From Oscillospiraceae bacterium (GTDB lineage Bacteria; Bacillota; Clostridia; Oscillospirales; QAMX01): a stretch of DNA of 54,954 nucleotides. How positions within the stretch are numbered: the first letter of the stretch is position 1; each line of letters begins with the position of its first letter. Positions 17,136-25,101 of this stretch are shown piece after piece. The notes beneath the pieces were generated by a model that ran no database searches, was not told the DNA's origin, and worked only from the letters and a program-made list of their open reading frames with translations. The stretch covers positions 1-54,954 of the forward strand of contig SVKS01000005.1 of NCBI GenBank assembly GCA_015068345.1, given 5' to 3'. The translations under genes were made by a program, and so were the position numbers.

Positions 17136-18299
17136 ATGTACCAAATTCAACTTTTAAATAAGATCTCGAAGATCGGTCTTGAAAACTTTGACAAGACCAA
17201 ATTTGCCTACGGCGACGCCATCGAAGCCCCTGACGGCATTCTGGTTCGTTCGGCTGACATGCTGGAAATGAACTTCAACGACAATCTGCTGTGCATCGGC
17301 CGTGCCGGTGCAGGTGTTAACAACATCCCCGTGGATCGCTGCAGCGAGGCCGGTATTGTTGTATTCAACACCCCCGGTGCCAACGCCAACGCTGTCAAGG
17401 AACTGGCTATTTGTGCTCTTCTGCTTGCTTCCCGCAAGGTAGTGGACGCCATCAACTGGGTCACCTCCATTCAGGACGAGGGTGACAACATTTCCAAACT
17501 GGTGGAAAAAAATAAGTCCAAGTTTGCCGGTCCCGAACTGAAGGGCAAAAAGCTTGGTGTCATTGGTCTGGGTGCCATTGGCGCACAGTTGGCCAACACC
17601 GCCGTATCCCTGGGCATGGAAGTTTACGGTTTTGACCCCTTCCTGACGGTTGACGCCGCCTGGAGACTGTCCCGCTCGGTGCATCATGCCCAGAGCGAAA
17701 AAGAAGTTTTGGAGTGCTGTGATTACATCAGCATTCATATCCCCTACAACAAGGACACGAAGGGCAAATACAATGCAGAGGCCTTTGCTTCCATGAAGGA
17801 TGGCGTACGCATTATCAATCTGGCCCGCGGCGAGCTTTTCAACACTCCCGACCTGGTTGCCGCTCTGGAAAACGGTAAGGTTGCCGCCTATGTCACCGAC
17901 TTCCCCAATGCGGACGTGATCAAGGCCCCCAACACCGTCTGCATCCCCCATCTGGCTGCCTCCACCCCCGAAAGCGAAGACAACTGCGCCGTTATGGCAG
18001 TCTCCGAAATTTCGGATTACATTGAAAAGGGTATCATCAAGAATTCGGTCAACTATCCCGACATGGAGCTTCCCGCCGCCGATGGTAGCTACCTCCTGGC
18101 CCTGCACAAAAACATTCCCAACATGATTTCCAGCATCGCCAACGCCTTCTCCAGCCTTGGTGTCAACATTGAGAATATGACCAACCGTTCCAAGAAGGAT
18201 TATGCCTGCACCCTGGTCCACATTGAAGGTGAGGTTTCCGGAGAAGTTGTAGATTCCATTCTTGCCATCGACGGTGTTATCAAAGTCAGAGTTATTTAA
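17136..18299 (+). CDS. serA: D-3-phosphoglycerate dehydrogenase with ACT domain
   Basis: Oxidises 3-phosphoglycerate with NAD+ in the first step of serine synthesis. The 387-residue protein shows the Rossmann motif GVIGLGAIGAQLA (about 141-153), the substrate/catalytic Arg in NLARGEL (about 229), the catalytic His in IPHLAAST (about 277), and a C-terminal ACT domain (about 318-387) that in this family gives serine feedback inhibition. It is the short form, without the extra intervening domain of long SerA enzymes. Coupled to serC; AAGGA lies within the 3' end of serC. Confidence 0.96.
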   Translation: MYQIQLLNKISKIGLENFDKTKFAYGDAIEAPDGILVRSADMLEMNFNDNLLCIGRAGAGVNNIPVDRCSEAGIVVFNTPGANANAVKELAICALLLASRKVVDAINWVTSIQDEGDNISKLVEKNKSKFAGPELKGKKLGVIGLGAIGAQLANTAVSLGMEVYGFDPFLTVDAAWRLSRSVHHAQSEKEVLECCDYISIHIPYNKDTKGKYNAEAFASMKDGVRIINLARGELFNTPDLVAALENGKVAAYVTDFPNADVIKAPNTVCIPHLAASTPESEDNCAVMAVSEISDYIEKGIIKNSVNYPDMELPAADGSYLLALHKNIPNMISSIANAFSSLGVNIENMTNRSKKDYACTLVHIEGEVSGEVVDSILAIDGVIKVRVI

Positions 18300-18329
18300 T
18301 CATACCCAATCACGAAAGGATGAAGAAAG

Positions 18330-18977
18330 ATGCCCGATACCAACGGTAATTCTTTTCGCAGTGCCGGATTCGGCGGCTTCAATAAAAAGGATGTAGTCGC
18401 GTATATCCAGGAACAAACCAGGAAATACACCAAGCAAATCAGCACCCTTGAAAAATCGTTGGATGAGGCTGTTTCTGAAAAGAAATCCCTTCAATCCGAG
18501 TGCGAAATGACCCAAGCCACCCTGGATAAAATGATTCTGCGGGTAGACGAATTGGAAAAAGAAGCAGCAGAGCTCCCTCTTTTGAAAAAAGCTTTGGAGG
18601 ATGCCGAAGCTGAAAAGACCGCTTTGAAGGAAGAGTTGGATCAGTTGAAAGCAGAAACCGGCGACGTCATGGCCTTGAAGGCCAAATTGGAAGGCGAGAA
18701 AGCTGCCTTGATTCAAATGGAAGTGGAGGCCCGTCTGCGGGCCGACAAGGTGGAAACCGATGCCCGTGACAAAGCGGAAGAGCTTGCCAGCCGTTACAGC
18801 AAGGAAGTAGCGGATGCCATTCGCATATTCGGTCATTTCAAGGGCAATGCGGACACCATGCTTCTTTCTGCCAGTGAACAGTTGAAGTCCATTCTGGCAC
18901 TGTTTGCCGACATGGAAAAAGAACTGATGACCTCCGGTTCCGCTTTCGAAGCATTAAACACCGAACTCCAAAAATAA
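18330..18977 (+). CDS. DivIVA-like coiled-coil protein
   Basis: Protein of 215 residues with no enzymatic motif. An N-terminal FGGFNKKDVVAYIQEQTRKY segment (about 14-33) resembles the short membrane-targeting start of DivIVA/GpsB-type proteins; then comes a long Glu/Lys/Leu-rich coiled coil (about 35-165) and a short helical tail. Such proteins mark curved membrane or the septum in Gram-positive cells; here this is inferred from layout only. It lies 30 bases after serA with its own AAAGGA site 9 bases before the ATG, and a strong terminator follows, so it is the last gene of the serCA transcript. Confidence 0.8.
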   Translation: MPDTNGNSFRSAGFGGFNKKDVVAYIQEQTRKYTKQISTLEKSLDEAVSEKKSLQSECEMTQATLDKMILRVDELEKEAAELPLLKKALEDAEAEKTALKEELDQLKAETGDVMALKAKLEGEKAALIQMEVEARLRADKVETDARDKAEELASRYSKEVADAIRIFGHFKGNADTMLLSASEQLKSILALFADMEKELMTSGSAFEALNTELQK

Positions 18978-18982
18978 CCCCT

Positions 18983-19019
18983 ACTCCCCCGGTTGCATTT
19001 CCGGGGGAGTTTTTCTTTT
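18983..19019 (+). terminator. Rho-independent terminator of serC-serA-DivIVA operon
   Basis: A 10-bp perfect stem ACTCCCCCGG / CCGGGGGAGT with an 8-base loop is followed by TTTTCTTTT. Confidence 0.93.
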
Positions 19020-19038
19020 GTCGGCTTCAAATTCACAC

Positions 19039-19067
19039 TTGATTTTACCCACTTTATATGCGATAAT
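19039..19067 (+). promoter_or_regulatory. Promoter of the DUF3267-like / ADP-ribosylglycohydrolase pair
   Basis: TTGATT (19039-19044) and GATAAT (19062-19067) with a 17-base spacer lie between the serCA terminator and the next gene. Confidence 0.65.
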
Positions 19068-19124
19068 AAACCCATCCCCCCATGCAGGGAATCCAAATTC
19101 AGATCCATAATGCGGAGGTCCGCC

Positions 19125-19715
19125 ATGACTTATACCTCTCTCCCCTCAGAATATACATCCCACACCGTTATCAACTTACGCAAAGGCAAGCCCCATGCAG
19201 CTTGGGTCTATACTTTGAATCTGTTGATTTTTGCAGCCGCTGTTTTTCTTGCATCCCGCCATATTCCGTTTCTTTCCATGTTTGAAGCCATCGACGGCAA
19301 CTATGTTTTAACGGTTCCCCGCCTTCTCTTAAACCTGGTTATGGTAGCCTTCACGCTACTTTTTTACGCCATTGGCCAACTTTTTTTCAAGGGACTCTTT
19401 TGCAAACTTCTTGGAGGCGATACCCCTAAGTTTGGTATCAAAGGTTGGTATTATTACGTTGGCAGTCATGCCTACCTCTGCAAGGGGAAATATATTCTGT
19501 TGGTACTTTTACCCGAGCTTGTCCTTTTCGCCCTGCTGACACTTTTGTGCCTGCTCCTCCCCCTGCAGTTTTTCTGGATTGTCTTTTTCGTGGAAGCTTT
19601 ACATATTGCCCGTTTTTCCGCTTCGCTTTATTTAATCGTCCTTGTTCTCGCCCAACCACGGGATTCTCTTTTCCGCAATATGGGTACTTTAACCATGGTA
19701 TACAACAAAAAATAA
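19125..19715 (+). CDS. Membrane protein resembling DUF3267 (putative zincin), metal motif missing
   Basis: Integral membrane protein of 196 residues with four hydrophobic segments (about 30-50, 62-90, 118-150 and 155-180). The central region (QLFFKGLFCKLLGGDTPKFG) and the tail (FFVEALHIARFSASLYLIVL) follow the pattern of DUF3267, a family described as putative zinc peptidases. The HExxH motif expected before the FFK region is absent: no His-Glu-x-x-His occurs anywhere. It may be an inactive homologue or a different membrane family. The ATG has GGAGG 6 bases upstream. It precedes the ADP-ribosylglycohydrolase by 15 bases. Confidence 0.65.
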   Translation: MTYTSLPSEYTSHTVINLRKGKPHAAWVYTLNLLIFAAAVFLASRHIPFLSMFEAIDGNYVLTVPRLLLNLVMVAFTLLFYAIGQLFFKGLFCKLLGGDTPKFGIKGWYYYVGSHAYLCKGKYILLVLLPELVLFALLTLLCLLLPLQFFWIVFFVEALHIARFSASLYLIVLVLAQPRDSLFRNMGTLTMVYNKK

Positions 19716-19730
19716 AAGGAGAAGCACTCT

Positions 19731-21089
19731 ATGCTACAGAATTATCAGGACTTGTCTTTTGTGCACGAGTGGCAGCGTTATTCCGATAACTTGGCCACCG
19801 AATTAACCCAATGCCTGGACGAAGGTAAGGATGTGGAAGCCTACCGCACGTTGGTAGAAACCATTTCCGCCATGCCCATTGGCAAGGAAAAAGCACTTGC
19901 CGCCGATGCTCTCTTTTACCTCCTTATGGATGCGCCCCAGCGTGCCGACTATCCCTTTGTGGAACCCTCCGATTATCAGGGCATTCTGGATGCCCGTCCC
20001 GCCAACCGCCGCACCTACCAGATTCCCGCCGCCGATAACACCCTGCGGGACAAGATCGCCGGTGCCTGGCTTGGACGTATTTGCGGCTGTCTGCTGGGCA
20101 AGCCGGTGGAGGGTATGCGTACCCCTGATCTTTGGAAACTGCTTGCCGCCGAAGATAATCTCCCCCTGAAGCGGTATATCGGCCGGGATAAGGAAACGCT
20201 TCTCTCCTGCGGTATTCAAAACCCCGATCCGGGTCGATGCTGGGCTTTCCAGAAACTGGGTTACATGCCCCCGGACGACGACACCAACTATACCGTTATG
20301 GCCGCCAAGGTTATCATCGAAAAATACGGCCGGAACTTCACCCCTGCCGACGTGGCCAATGCCTGGCTTTCCAGCCAGCCCATCACCGCCTACTGCACTG
20401 CCGAACGGGTGGCCTTCATGAATTTTGTGAATGCCATCGCTCCTCCCCAGTCGGCTGTTTACCAGAATCCCTATCGTGAATGGATCGGTGCCCAGATTCG
20501 TGCCGACTACTTTGGCTACATCAACCCGGGGGATCCCGAAACCGCCGCCGATATGGCCTTCCGGGATGCATCCATTTCCCACATTAAGAACGGCATCTAC
20601 GGTGAAATGTTCATTGCTGCCGCCATTGCCGCCGCGGCCTGTACCCAGGATCCTGAGGAAATTCTGCTTGCCGGTTTGGATCAGATCCCCGAAAAGAGCC
20701 GCCTGACCCGGGACGTAAAGGCTGTCATCGATTTCTGGAAATCCGGCAAAAGTGAAAAGGAATGCTTTACCTGGATCCATGAGATTTGGGATGAGTTTTC
20801 TGCCCATCATTGGTGCCACACCAACTCCAACGCTATGATCGTTGCCGCAAGCCTTCTTTACGGTGGCATGGATTATGGTAAGTCCATTTGTATGGCCGTG
20901 GAAACCGGCTTTGACACCGACTGCAACGGCGCCACCGTCGGCTCCATCATCGGCATGGCCATGGGCAAAGCCTGCGTGGGTCCCGAATGGTATGAAGCCA
21001 TCTGCGACACGGTCGACACCTCCATCATCGGTTGCGGTATGTACAGCCTTTCCGAGCTGGCCGACATCACCATGGGCCATTTGAAATAA
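19731..21089 (+). CDS. ADP-ribosylglycohydrolase-family protein (ARH/DraG fold)
   Basis: Family members remove ADP-ribose from proteins or hydrolyse related N-glycosidic bonds using a two-metal centre. The 452-residue cytosolic protein has an N-terminal region of about 105 residues not typical of DraG, then the core: DKIAGAWLGRICGCLLGKPV (about 106-125), a metal-binding PPDDDTNYTVMA motif (about 182-193), and the C-terminal ETGFDTDCNGATVGSIIG motif (about 385-402). All acidic metal ligands expected are present, so it is likely active. Substrate is unknown; no ADP-ribosyltransferase is nearby. AAAGGAG lies 9 bases before the ATG. Confidence 0.9.
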   Translation: MLQNYQDLSFVHEWQRYSDNLATELTQCLDEGKDVEAYRTLVETISAMPIGKEKALAADALFYLLMDAPQRADYPFVEPSDYQGILDARPANRRTYQIPAADNTLRDKIAGAWLGRICGCLLGKPVEGMRTPDLWKLLAAEDNLPLKRYIGRDKETLLSCGIQNPDPGRCWAFQKLGYMPPDDDTNYTVMAAKVIIEKYGRNFTPADVANAWLSSQPITAYCTAERVAFMNFVNAIAPPQSAVYQNPYREWIGAQIRADYFGYINPGDPETAADMAFRDASISHIKNGIYGEMFIAAAIAAAACTQDPEEILLAGLDQIPEKSRLTRDVKAVIDFWKSGKSEKECFTWIHEIWDEFSAHHWCHTNSNAMIVAASLLYGGMDYGKSICMAVETGFDTDCNGATVGSIIGMAMGKACVGPEWYEAICDTVDTSIIGCGMYSLSELADITMGHLK

Positions 21090-21101
21090 TATCTTCCCCA
21101 A

Positions 21102-21138
21102 CCCCATGCGGAGTTTCTCCGCATGGGGTATTCTTTTT
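21102..21138 (+). terminator. Terminator after the ADP-ribosylglycohydrolase gene
   Basis: A perfect 12-bp stem CCCCATGCGGAG / CTCCGCATGGGG with a 3-base loop, followed by TATTCTTTTT. Confidence 0.93.
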
Positions 21139-21141
21139 AAG

Positions 21142-21170
21142 TTGCCATTCCTCTCTTTTTGTGATACAAT
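21142..21170 (+). promoter_or_regulatory. Promoter of the MATE transporter gene
   Basis: TTGCCA (21142-21147) and TACAAT (21165-21170) are spaced by 17 bases directly after the preceding terminator. Confidence 0.7.
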
Positions 21171-21207
21171 AAAACTGTTGTGTTATTATTTTATCAAGGA
21201 GATTTCT

Positions 21208-22608
21208 ATGGAGACTACTACCGCCCCCATCCTTGGCTCCCGTGCCGAGAAGCGGAGCTTTTATAAATATGCCATAGCCATCACCGCTCCCATTGCTTTG
21301 CAGAATTTCATGGATACTATGGTGGGTTCCGCTGATATTGTCATGATGTCCTTTGTCAGCCAAGCAGCCCTGGCCGCTTCCTCCCTTGCGGGGCAGTTGA
21401 TGTTTGTTTTGCAAATGCTTCTGTTTGGCCTTTCCTCCGGCGCATCGGTACTTAGCGCTCAATATTGGGGTAAAAAAGACAGCGAAACGGTAGCCCGTGT
21501 CCTTGGTATTGCCTTGCGTGTCTCCATTATTGTCGGATTGCTTTTCAGTTTGGTTGCCGCCTGCTTTCCCGCTACCTTCATGCGTATTTTCACCAATGAT
21601 GAGTCCCTTGTGGTGGAAGGGGTGAAATACCTCCGTGCCGTCAGCCCCTCCTATCTGCTAGGCGCTTTTATCACGGTCTATCTCAGTGTCATGCGCAGTG
21701 TGGAAAGAGTAAAGATGAGTGCCATCGTCCACTGCTCTTCGGTGGTCATGAACGTTGTTTTGAATGCTTGCTTCATTTTTGGTTTTGGCCCCTTCCCCGC
21801 TCTTGGTGTAACCGGTGTTGCTCTGGCAACCACCATTACCCGTATTGTAGAGTTTATCGTCTGCATCATCGACGCCTGCCTTTGCAAAGTCATCCGCTTC
21901 CGTTTCGTCCATTTGATTCAAAAAGGCGGTCAACTCACCCGGGACTTCATCAGCTTTTCCGTTCCCGCCGCCGCAAACGACATCGTTTGGGGGTTAGCCT
22001 TCAGCGTCTACTCCATTATTTTAGGGCACCTCAGTTCCGACATTGTTGCCGCCAACTCGGTAGCCTCAGTAGTACGAAACCTTGGCACTGTGGTGTGCTT
22101 TGGCTGTTCCTCCAGCGCCGGCATCATCCTGGGCAAAGCACTTGGAGACAATAAGCTAAAAGAAGCCAGAGCCTATGCTACCCGCTTTGTCTACATGAGC
22201 ATTGTTACTGCCCTCTTTGGTGGCGTGGTAATCCTGCTTTGCCGGCCCTTCGTTCTGGACTTCATGCATCTTTACGTAACGGTAACCGATGTGGTAAAAA
22301 CGGAGCTCAACACCATGCTTTACATCAATTCCTATTACATTCTCGGTTCTTCGGTTAACACTATGCTTTGCTGTGGTATTTTCCGGGCTGGAGGCGACGT
22401 AAAGTTCGGACTCTTCTGCGACATGGTTGCCATGTGGGTTTATGCCGTTCCCATGGGATTGCTTTGTGCCTTTGTGTTCAAACTTCCCGAAATGTGGGTT
22501 TTCTTCATTCTGTGTCTGGATGAATTTGTAAAAATGCCTGCTTTTATTTTCCACTACAAGAAGCGCAAATGGCTTCGCAACATCACCCGGGATCAAATCG
22601 AATCCTGA
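21208..22608 (+). CDS. MATE-family efflux transporter
   Basis: Cation-coupled multidrug or metabolite exporter in the cytoplasmic membrane. The 466-residue protein has about 12 hydrophobic helices in two halves; the first starts with ITAPIALQNFMDTMVGSADI, typical of the MATE/NorM-DinF fold, and repeated Pro/Asn-rich turns (SVPAAANDIVWGLAF) mark the start of the second half. The ATG at 21208 has AAGGAG 6 bases upstream. It is a single-gene unit between two terminators with no adjacent regulator, so the substrate cannot be inferred. Confidence 0.93.
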   Translation: METTTAPILGSRAEKRSFYKYAIAITAPIALQNFMDTMVGSADIVMMSFVSQAALAASSLAGQLMFVLQMLLFGLSSGASVLSAQYWGKKDSETVARVLGIALRVSIIVGLLFSLVAACFPATFMRIFTNDESLVVEGVKYLRAVSPSYLLGAFITVYLSVMRSVERVKMSAIVHCSSVVMNVVLNACFIFGFGPFPALGVTGVALATTITRIVEFIVCIIDACLCKVIRFRFVHLIQKGGQLTRDFISFSVPAAANDIVWGLAFSVYSIILGHLSSDIVAANSVASVVRNLGTVVCFGCSSSAGIILGKALGDNKLKEARAYATRFVYMSIVTALFGGVVILLCRPFVLDFMHLYVTVTDVVKTELNTMLYINSYYILGSSVNTMLCCGIFRAGGDVKFGLFCDMVAMWVYAVPMGLLCAFVFKLPEMWVFFILCLDEFVKMPAFIFHYKKRKWLRNITRDQIES

Positions 22609-22612
22609 TTTC

Positions 22613-22642
22613 AAATGCATCGGTATTACCGATGCATTTTTT
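22613..22642 (+). terminator. Terminator of the MATE gene
   Basis: Perfect stem AAATGCATCGG / CCGATGCATTT with a TATTA-type loop followed by a run of T. Confidence 0.9.
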
Positions 22643-22663
22643 ACCATTTCTTTACCATTGTCA

Positions 22664-22672
22664 TGGTATAAT
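22664..22672 (+). promoter_or_regulatory. Extended -10 promoter of the KdpDE-like pair
   Basis: TGGTATAAT is a perfect -10 box (22667-22672) with the TG of an extended -10 in front. No good -35 is present at the right distance, consistent with extended -10 usage. The histidine kinase ATG follows about 30 bases later. Confidence 0.6.
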
Positions 22673-22702
22673 TATATTCTGTAAGTTGAAAGGAGTCGGT
22701 CT

Positions 22703-23758
22703 ATGAAAAAGGCACTGCGTGATTTGGGCGTCACCCTATTGATTCTGGTTTTATCATTTTGTGCCAACCTTATGCTACAACACCTTCTCGGGACAGCTGT
22801 TCATTCGGTCAGCGTATCTATTCTTGGTGTTTTTCTAACCTCCCTTTATACCAACGGCTATCTTTGGGGGGTGCTTTCCACCCTTGCCAATGTTTTTATC
22901 GTTAATTTTTCTTTTACCGAACCTTTTTTTGCTTTTGACTTTATCACACCAAGCAATCTTGCCGCAGCTTTTGTTATGCTGATCATCGCCTTTATGACCA
23001 GCATGTTTACCACCAAGCTGAAATACCAGGAGAAAAACAGAGCGGAAGCCGACCGTGAAAAAATGCGTGCCAATCTGCTCCGTGCCATTTCCCATGACCT
23101 GCGTACCCCCCTGACCACCATTTACGGCTCCACCTCCACCATTATCGATAACTACGACGCCCTCTCCCGGGAAAAACAACTGAAGCTTTTGGATGAAGTA
23201 CGTTCCGACTCTCAGTGGTTGATCCGCATGGTGGAAAATCTACTTTCGGTCACCCGCATTGATGGAAATCCGCTTGGCATCGTAAAGTCTCCGGTTGTTT
23301 TGGAGGAATTGGTGGATGCAGTTCTCCAAAAGTTTCATAGCCGTTGTCCCAATCAATGGGTTGTAGTTGACATCCCCGATGAGTTTATCACGGTGGATTG
23401 CGATATCATTCTTCTGGAACAGGTTCTGGTGAATCTATTGGAAAATGCGGTATTTCACGCAAAAGGTATGGATGCCCTTACTCTTCGTGCCAAGTTTCAT
23501 CAAAAACAAGTGACTATTGCCATCATTGATAATGGCTGTGGGCTTTCCAAGGAGCTTCTTTCCAATCCATTTGACGGCATCCACGTTGCAACCCAACCCC
23601 TCACCGATGGGTCCCGCAACAATATGGGGATCGGTCTTTCTGTATGCTCCACTATCATACGTGCCCATGGCAGTAAACTTGGAGCTCGTAACCGACCGGA
23701 AGGCGGCGCCGAGTTTTACTTTACTCTAACTGCGGAGGATTCTGAAAATGAGCAATAA
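22703..23758 (+). CDS. KdpD-like sensor histidine kinase, short form
   Basis: Membrane sensor kinase of 351 residues. Four hydrophobic helices (about 8-28, 34-50, 53-70 and 86-104) form a DUF4118-like module as in KdpD, without the large N-terminal KdpD/Usp domains. The H box RAISHDLRTPLTT gives His131 as the phosphorylation site; an N box (NLLENAVFHA), the IDNGCGLS G1 motif and MGIGLSVCSTII complete the ATPase domain. It overlaps the response-regulator gene by 11 bases. KdpDE normally controls potassium uptake by KdpFABC, but no kdp pump gene is in the window, so the ligand is open. Confidence 0.92.
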   Translation: MKKALRDLGVTLLILVLSFCANLMLQHLLGTAVHSVSVSILGVFLTSLYTNGYLWGVLSTLANVFIVNFSFTEPFFAFDFITPSNLAAAFVMLIIAFMTSMFTTKLKYQEKNRAEADREKMRANLLRAISHDLRTPLTTIYGSTSTIIDNYDALSREKQLKLLDEVRSDSQWLIRMVENLLSVTRIDGNPLGIVKSPVVLEELVDAVLQKFHSRCPNQWVVVDIPDEFITVDCDIILLEQVLVNLLENAVFHAKGMDALTLRAKFHQKQVTIAIIDNGCGLSKELLSNPFDGIHVATQPLTDGSRNNMGIGLSVCSTIIRAHGSKLGARNRPEGGAEFYFTLTAEDSENEQ

Positions 23759-24461
23759 CAAATATAAAATCCTTTTGATTGAAGATGAACAAAATATTCA
23801 AAGCCTCATTGAAGCCATTCTTACCACCAACGGATATCAGGTGGTTCTGTCCGAAAATTGCCAGACCGGTATGCGCCTTTTTTCATCCCATCAGCCCGAT
23901 CTTGTCATTTTGGATTTAGGTCTTCCCGATATGGATGGTCTTGAATTCCTGAAGTTTGCCCGTCAGGAGCATACTACCCCGATTCTTGTGCTTTCCGCCC
24001 GGACCAACGAAATCGACAAGGTCACTTCCTTGGATATGGGCGCCAATGATTACGTCACCAAGCCCTTTGGTACAGCTGAGCTTTTGGCCAGAGTGCGTGC
24101 CGCCCTGCGCACCAGTCGCCAAAACAGTGCCGCCCAAATTCCAGGAGCTAAATTCGTACTGCAGGATTTGACCATCGATTACGACAAGCGGATCGTTTCG
24201 GTATCGGGCGAGGATATCCACCTCACGCAAACCGAGTTCAATATTCTGGCTTTTCTTTCCGAACATGCCGGTAAAGTACTAACCTACTCCACCATTATCC
24301 GTAGCATTTGGGGCGCTACCGACTCGGGAAGCATTAAAAAACTCCAGGTTAATATGGCTAATATCCGCAAAAAATGCGGTACCAAACCAGGCGACAACCG
24401 TTACATTATCAATGAACTTGGTGTCGGTTATCGCATGCGGACCGATGACGAATTGATTTGA
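23748..24461 (+). CDS. KdpE-like OmpR-family response regulator
   Basis: Transcription factor of 237 residues paired with the overlapping kinase. The receiver domain has the acidic pair EDE near 12-14, phospho-acceptor Asp56 in VILDLGLP, and Lys in VTKPFG; the winged-helix DNA-binding domain is the C-terminal part (about 135-232) ending in NELGVGYRMR. GGAGG lies 9 bases before the ATG, inside the kinase gene. The nearest relatives by feel are KdpE regulators. No target gene is adjacent, as the next gene has its own strong promoter. Confidence 0.93.
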   Translation: MSNNKYKILLIEDEQNIQSLIEAILTTNGYQVVLSENCQTGMRLFSSHQPDLVILDLGLPDMDGLEFLKFARQEHTTPILVLSARTNEIDKVTSLDMGANDYVTKPFGTAELLARVRAALRTSRQNSAAQIPGAKFVLQDLTIDYDKRIVSVSGEDIHLTQTEFNILAFLSEHAGKVLTYSTIIRSIWGATDSGSIKKLQVNMANIRKKCGTKPGDNRYIINELGVGYRMRTDDELI

Positions 24462-24467
24462 TCCTTC

Positions 24468-24496
24468 TTGACAAGCACTTCCTAATTTGCTATACT
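24468..24496 (+). promoter_or_regulatory. Promoter of the YbaK-like gene
   Basis: TTGACA (24468-24473), a 17-base spacer and TATACT (24491-24496) just after the response-regulator stop. Confidence 0.8.
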
Positions 24497-24527
24497 TGCC
24501 CAAGTAAGCTTGAAGGAGCATTTTCCC

Positions 24528-25004
24528 ATGTCCATTGATCGCGTCAAAGCCTATTTTTCCGAGTTCGGTATGGAAAGTAGAATTCTGGAATTTCCTGTTT
24601 CCAGCGCCACTGTTGAACTGGCTGCAGAAGCCCTTTCCACTGCTCCGTGCCGGATTGCCAAAACCCTCTCATTCAAAGTAAATGAGCATCCAATCCTGAT
24701 TGTCTGTGCCGGTGATGCCAAGATTGACAACGCCAAATACAAATCCCGCTTTTCCGTTAAGGCCAAAATGCTGACTCCCGATGAAGCTCTATCCTTGATC
24801 GGTCATGCAGTCGGGGGTGTTTGTCCCTTTGCCATCAATCCGGGAGTAACCGTCTATCTGGACGAATCCTTAAAGCGATTTGAAACGGTATTCCCCGCCT
24901 GCGGCAGCAGCAACAGCGCCATTGAACTGACCATTCCGGAACTTGAGCAGTATTCCGGTTTTACTTCCTGGGTTTGCGTAACCAAGGGTTGGCAGGATGA
25001 ATAA
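24528..25004 (+). CDS. YbaK/EbsC-type aminoacyl-tRNA deacylase
   Basis: Small cytosolic protein of 158 residues that should hydrolyse mischarged aminoacyl-tRNAs (for example Cys-tRNA(Pro)) in trans. Seen: the KTLSFKVNEHPILIVCAGDAKID core, with the catalytic-type Lys in IAKTLSF (near 45), the GHAVGGVCPFA motif (near 93-103) that shapes the amino-acid pocket, and the C-terminal ACGSSNSAIELT stretch. All are standard in the YbaK family. The ATG at 24528 is chosen over an upstream TTG because GAAGGAG lies 9 bases before it. Specific amino-acid substrate is unknown. Confidence 0.92.
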   Translation: MSIDRVKAYFSEFGMESRILEFPVSSATVELAAEALSTAPCRIAKTLSFKVNEHPILIVCAGDAKIDNAKYKSRFSVKAKMLTPDEALSLIGHAVGGVCPFAINPGVTVYLDESLKRFETVFPACGSSNSAIELTIPELEQYSGFTSWVCVTKGWQDE

Positions 25005-25013
25005 AGAAAAATC

Positions 25014-25046
25014 TCCCCTCTTTTTCATGAAAGAGGGGATTTTCCT
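25014..25046 (+). terminator. Terminator of the YbaK-like gene
   Basis: A 10-bp perfect stem TCCCCTCTTT / AAAGAGGGGA with a 6-base loop followed by TTTTCCTT. Confidence 0.85.
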
Positions 25047-25074
25047 TGCGCTCTCAGTCACTTTGTGTTACAAT
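25046..25074 (+). promoter_or_regulatory. Promoter of the DUF4038 gene
   Basis: TTGCGC (25046-25051) and TACAAT (25069-25074) with a 17-base spacer, starting in the tail of the preceding terminator. Confidence 0.6.
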
Positions 25075-25101
25075 GATAAAAAAAGAAAAAGAGGTACCCT
25101 T

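Noticed and set aside
17154..18221. A 355-codon open frame antisense to serA
   Set aside because: Composition is Gly/Val/Asn-rich with no family pattern; it mirrors the codon bias of serA, whose domains and ribosome-binding site are complete.
19803..21107. A 434-codon open frame antisense to the ADP-ribosylglycohydrolase
   Set aside because: It mirrors a high-GC third-position gene; no ribosome-binding site or recognisable domain.
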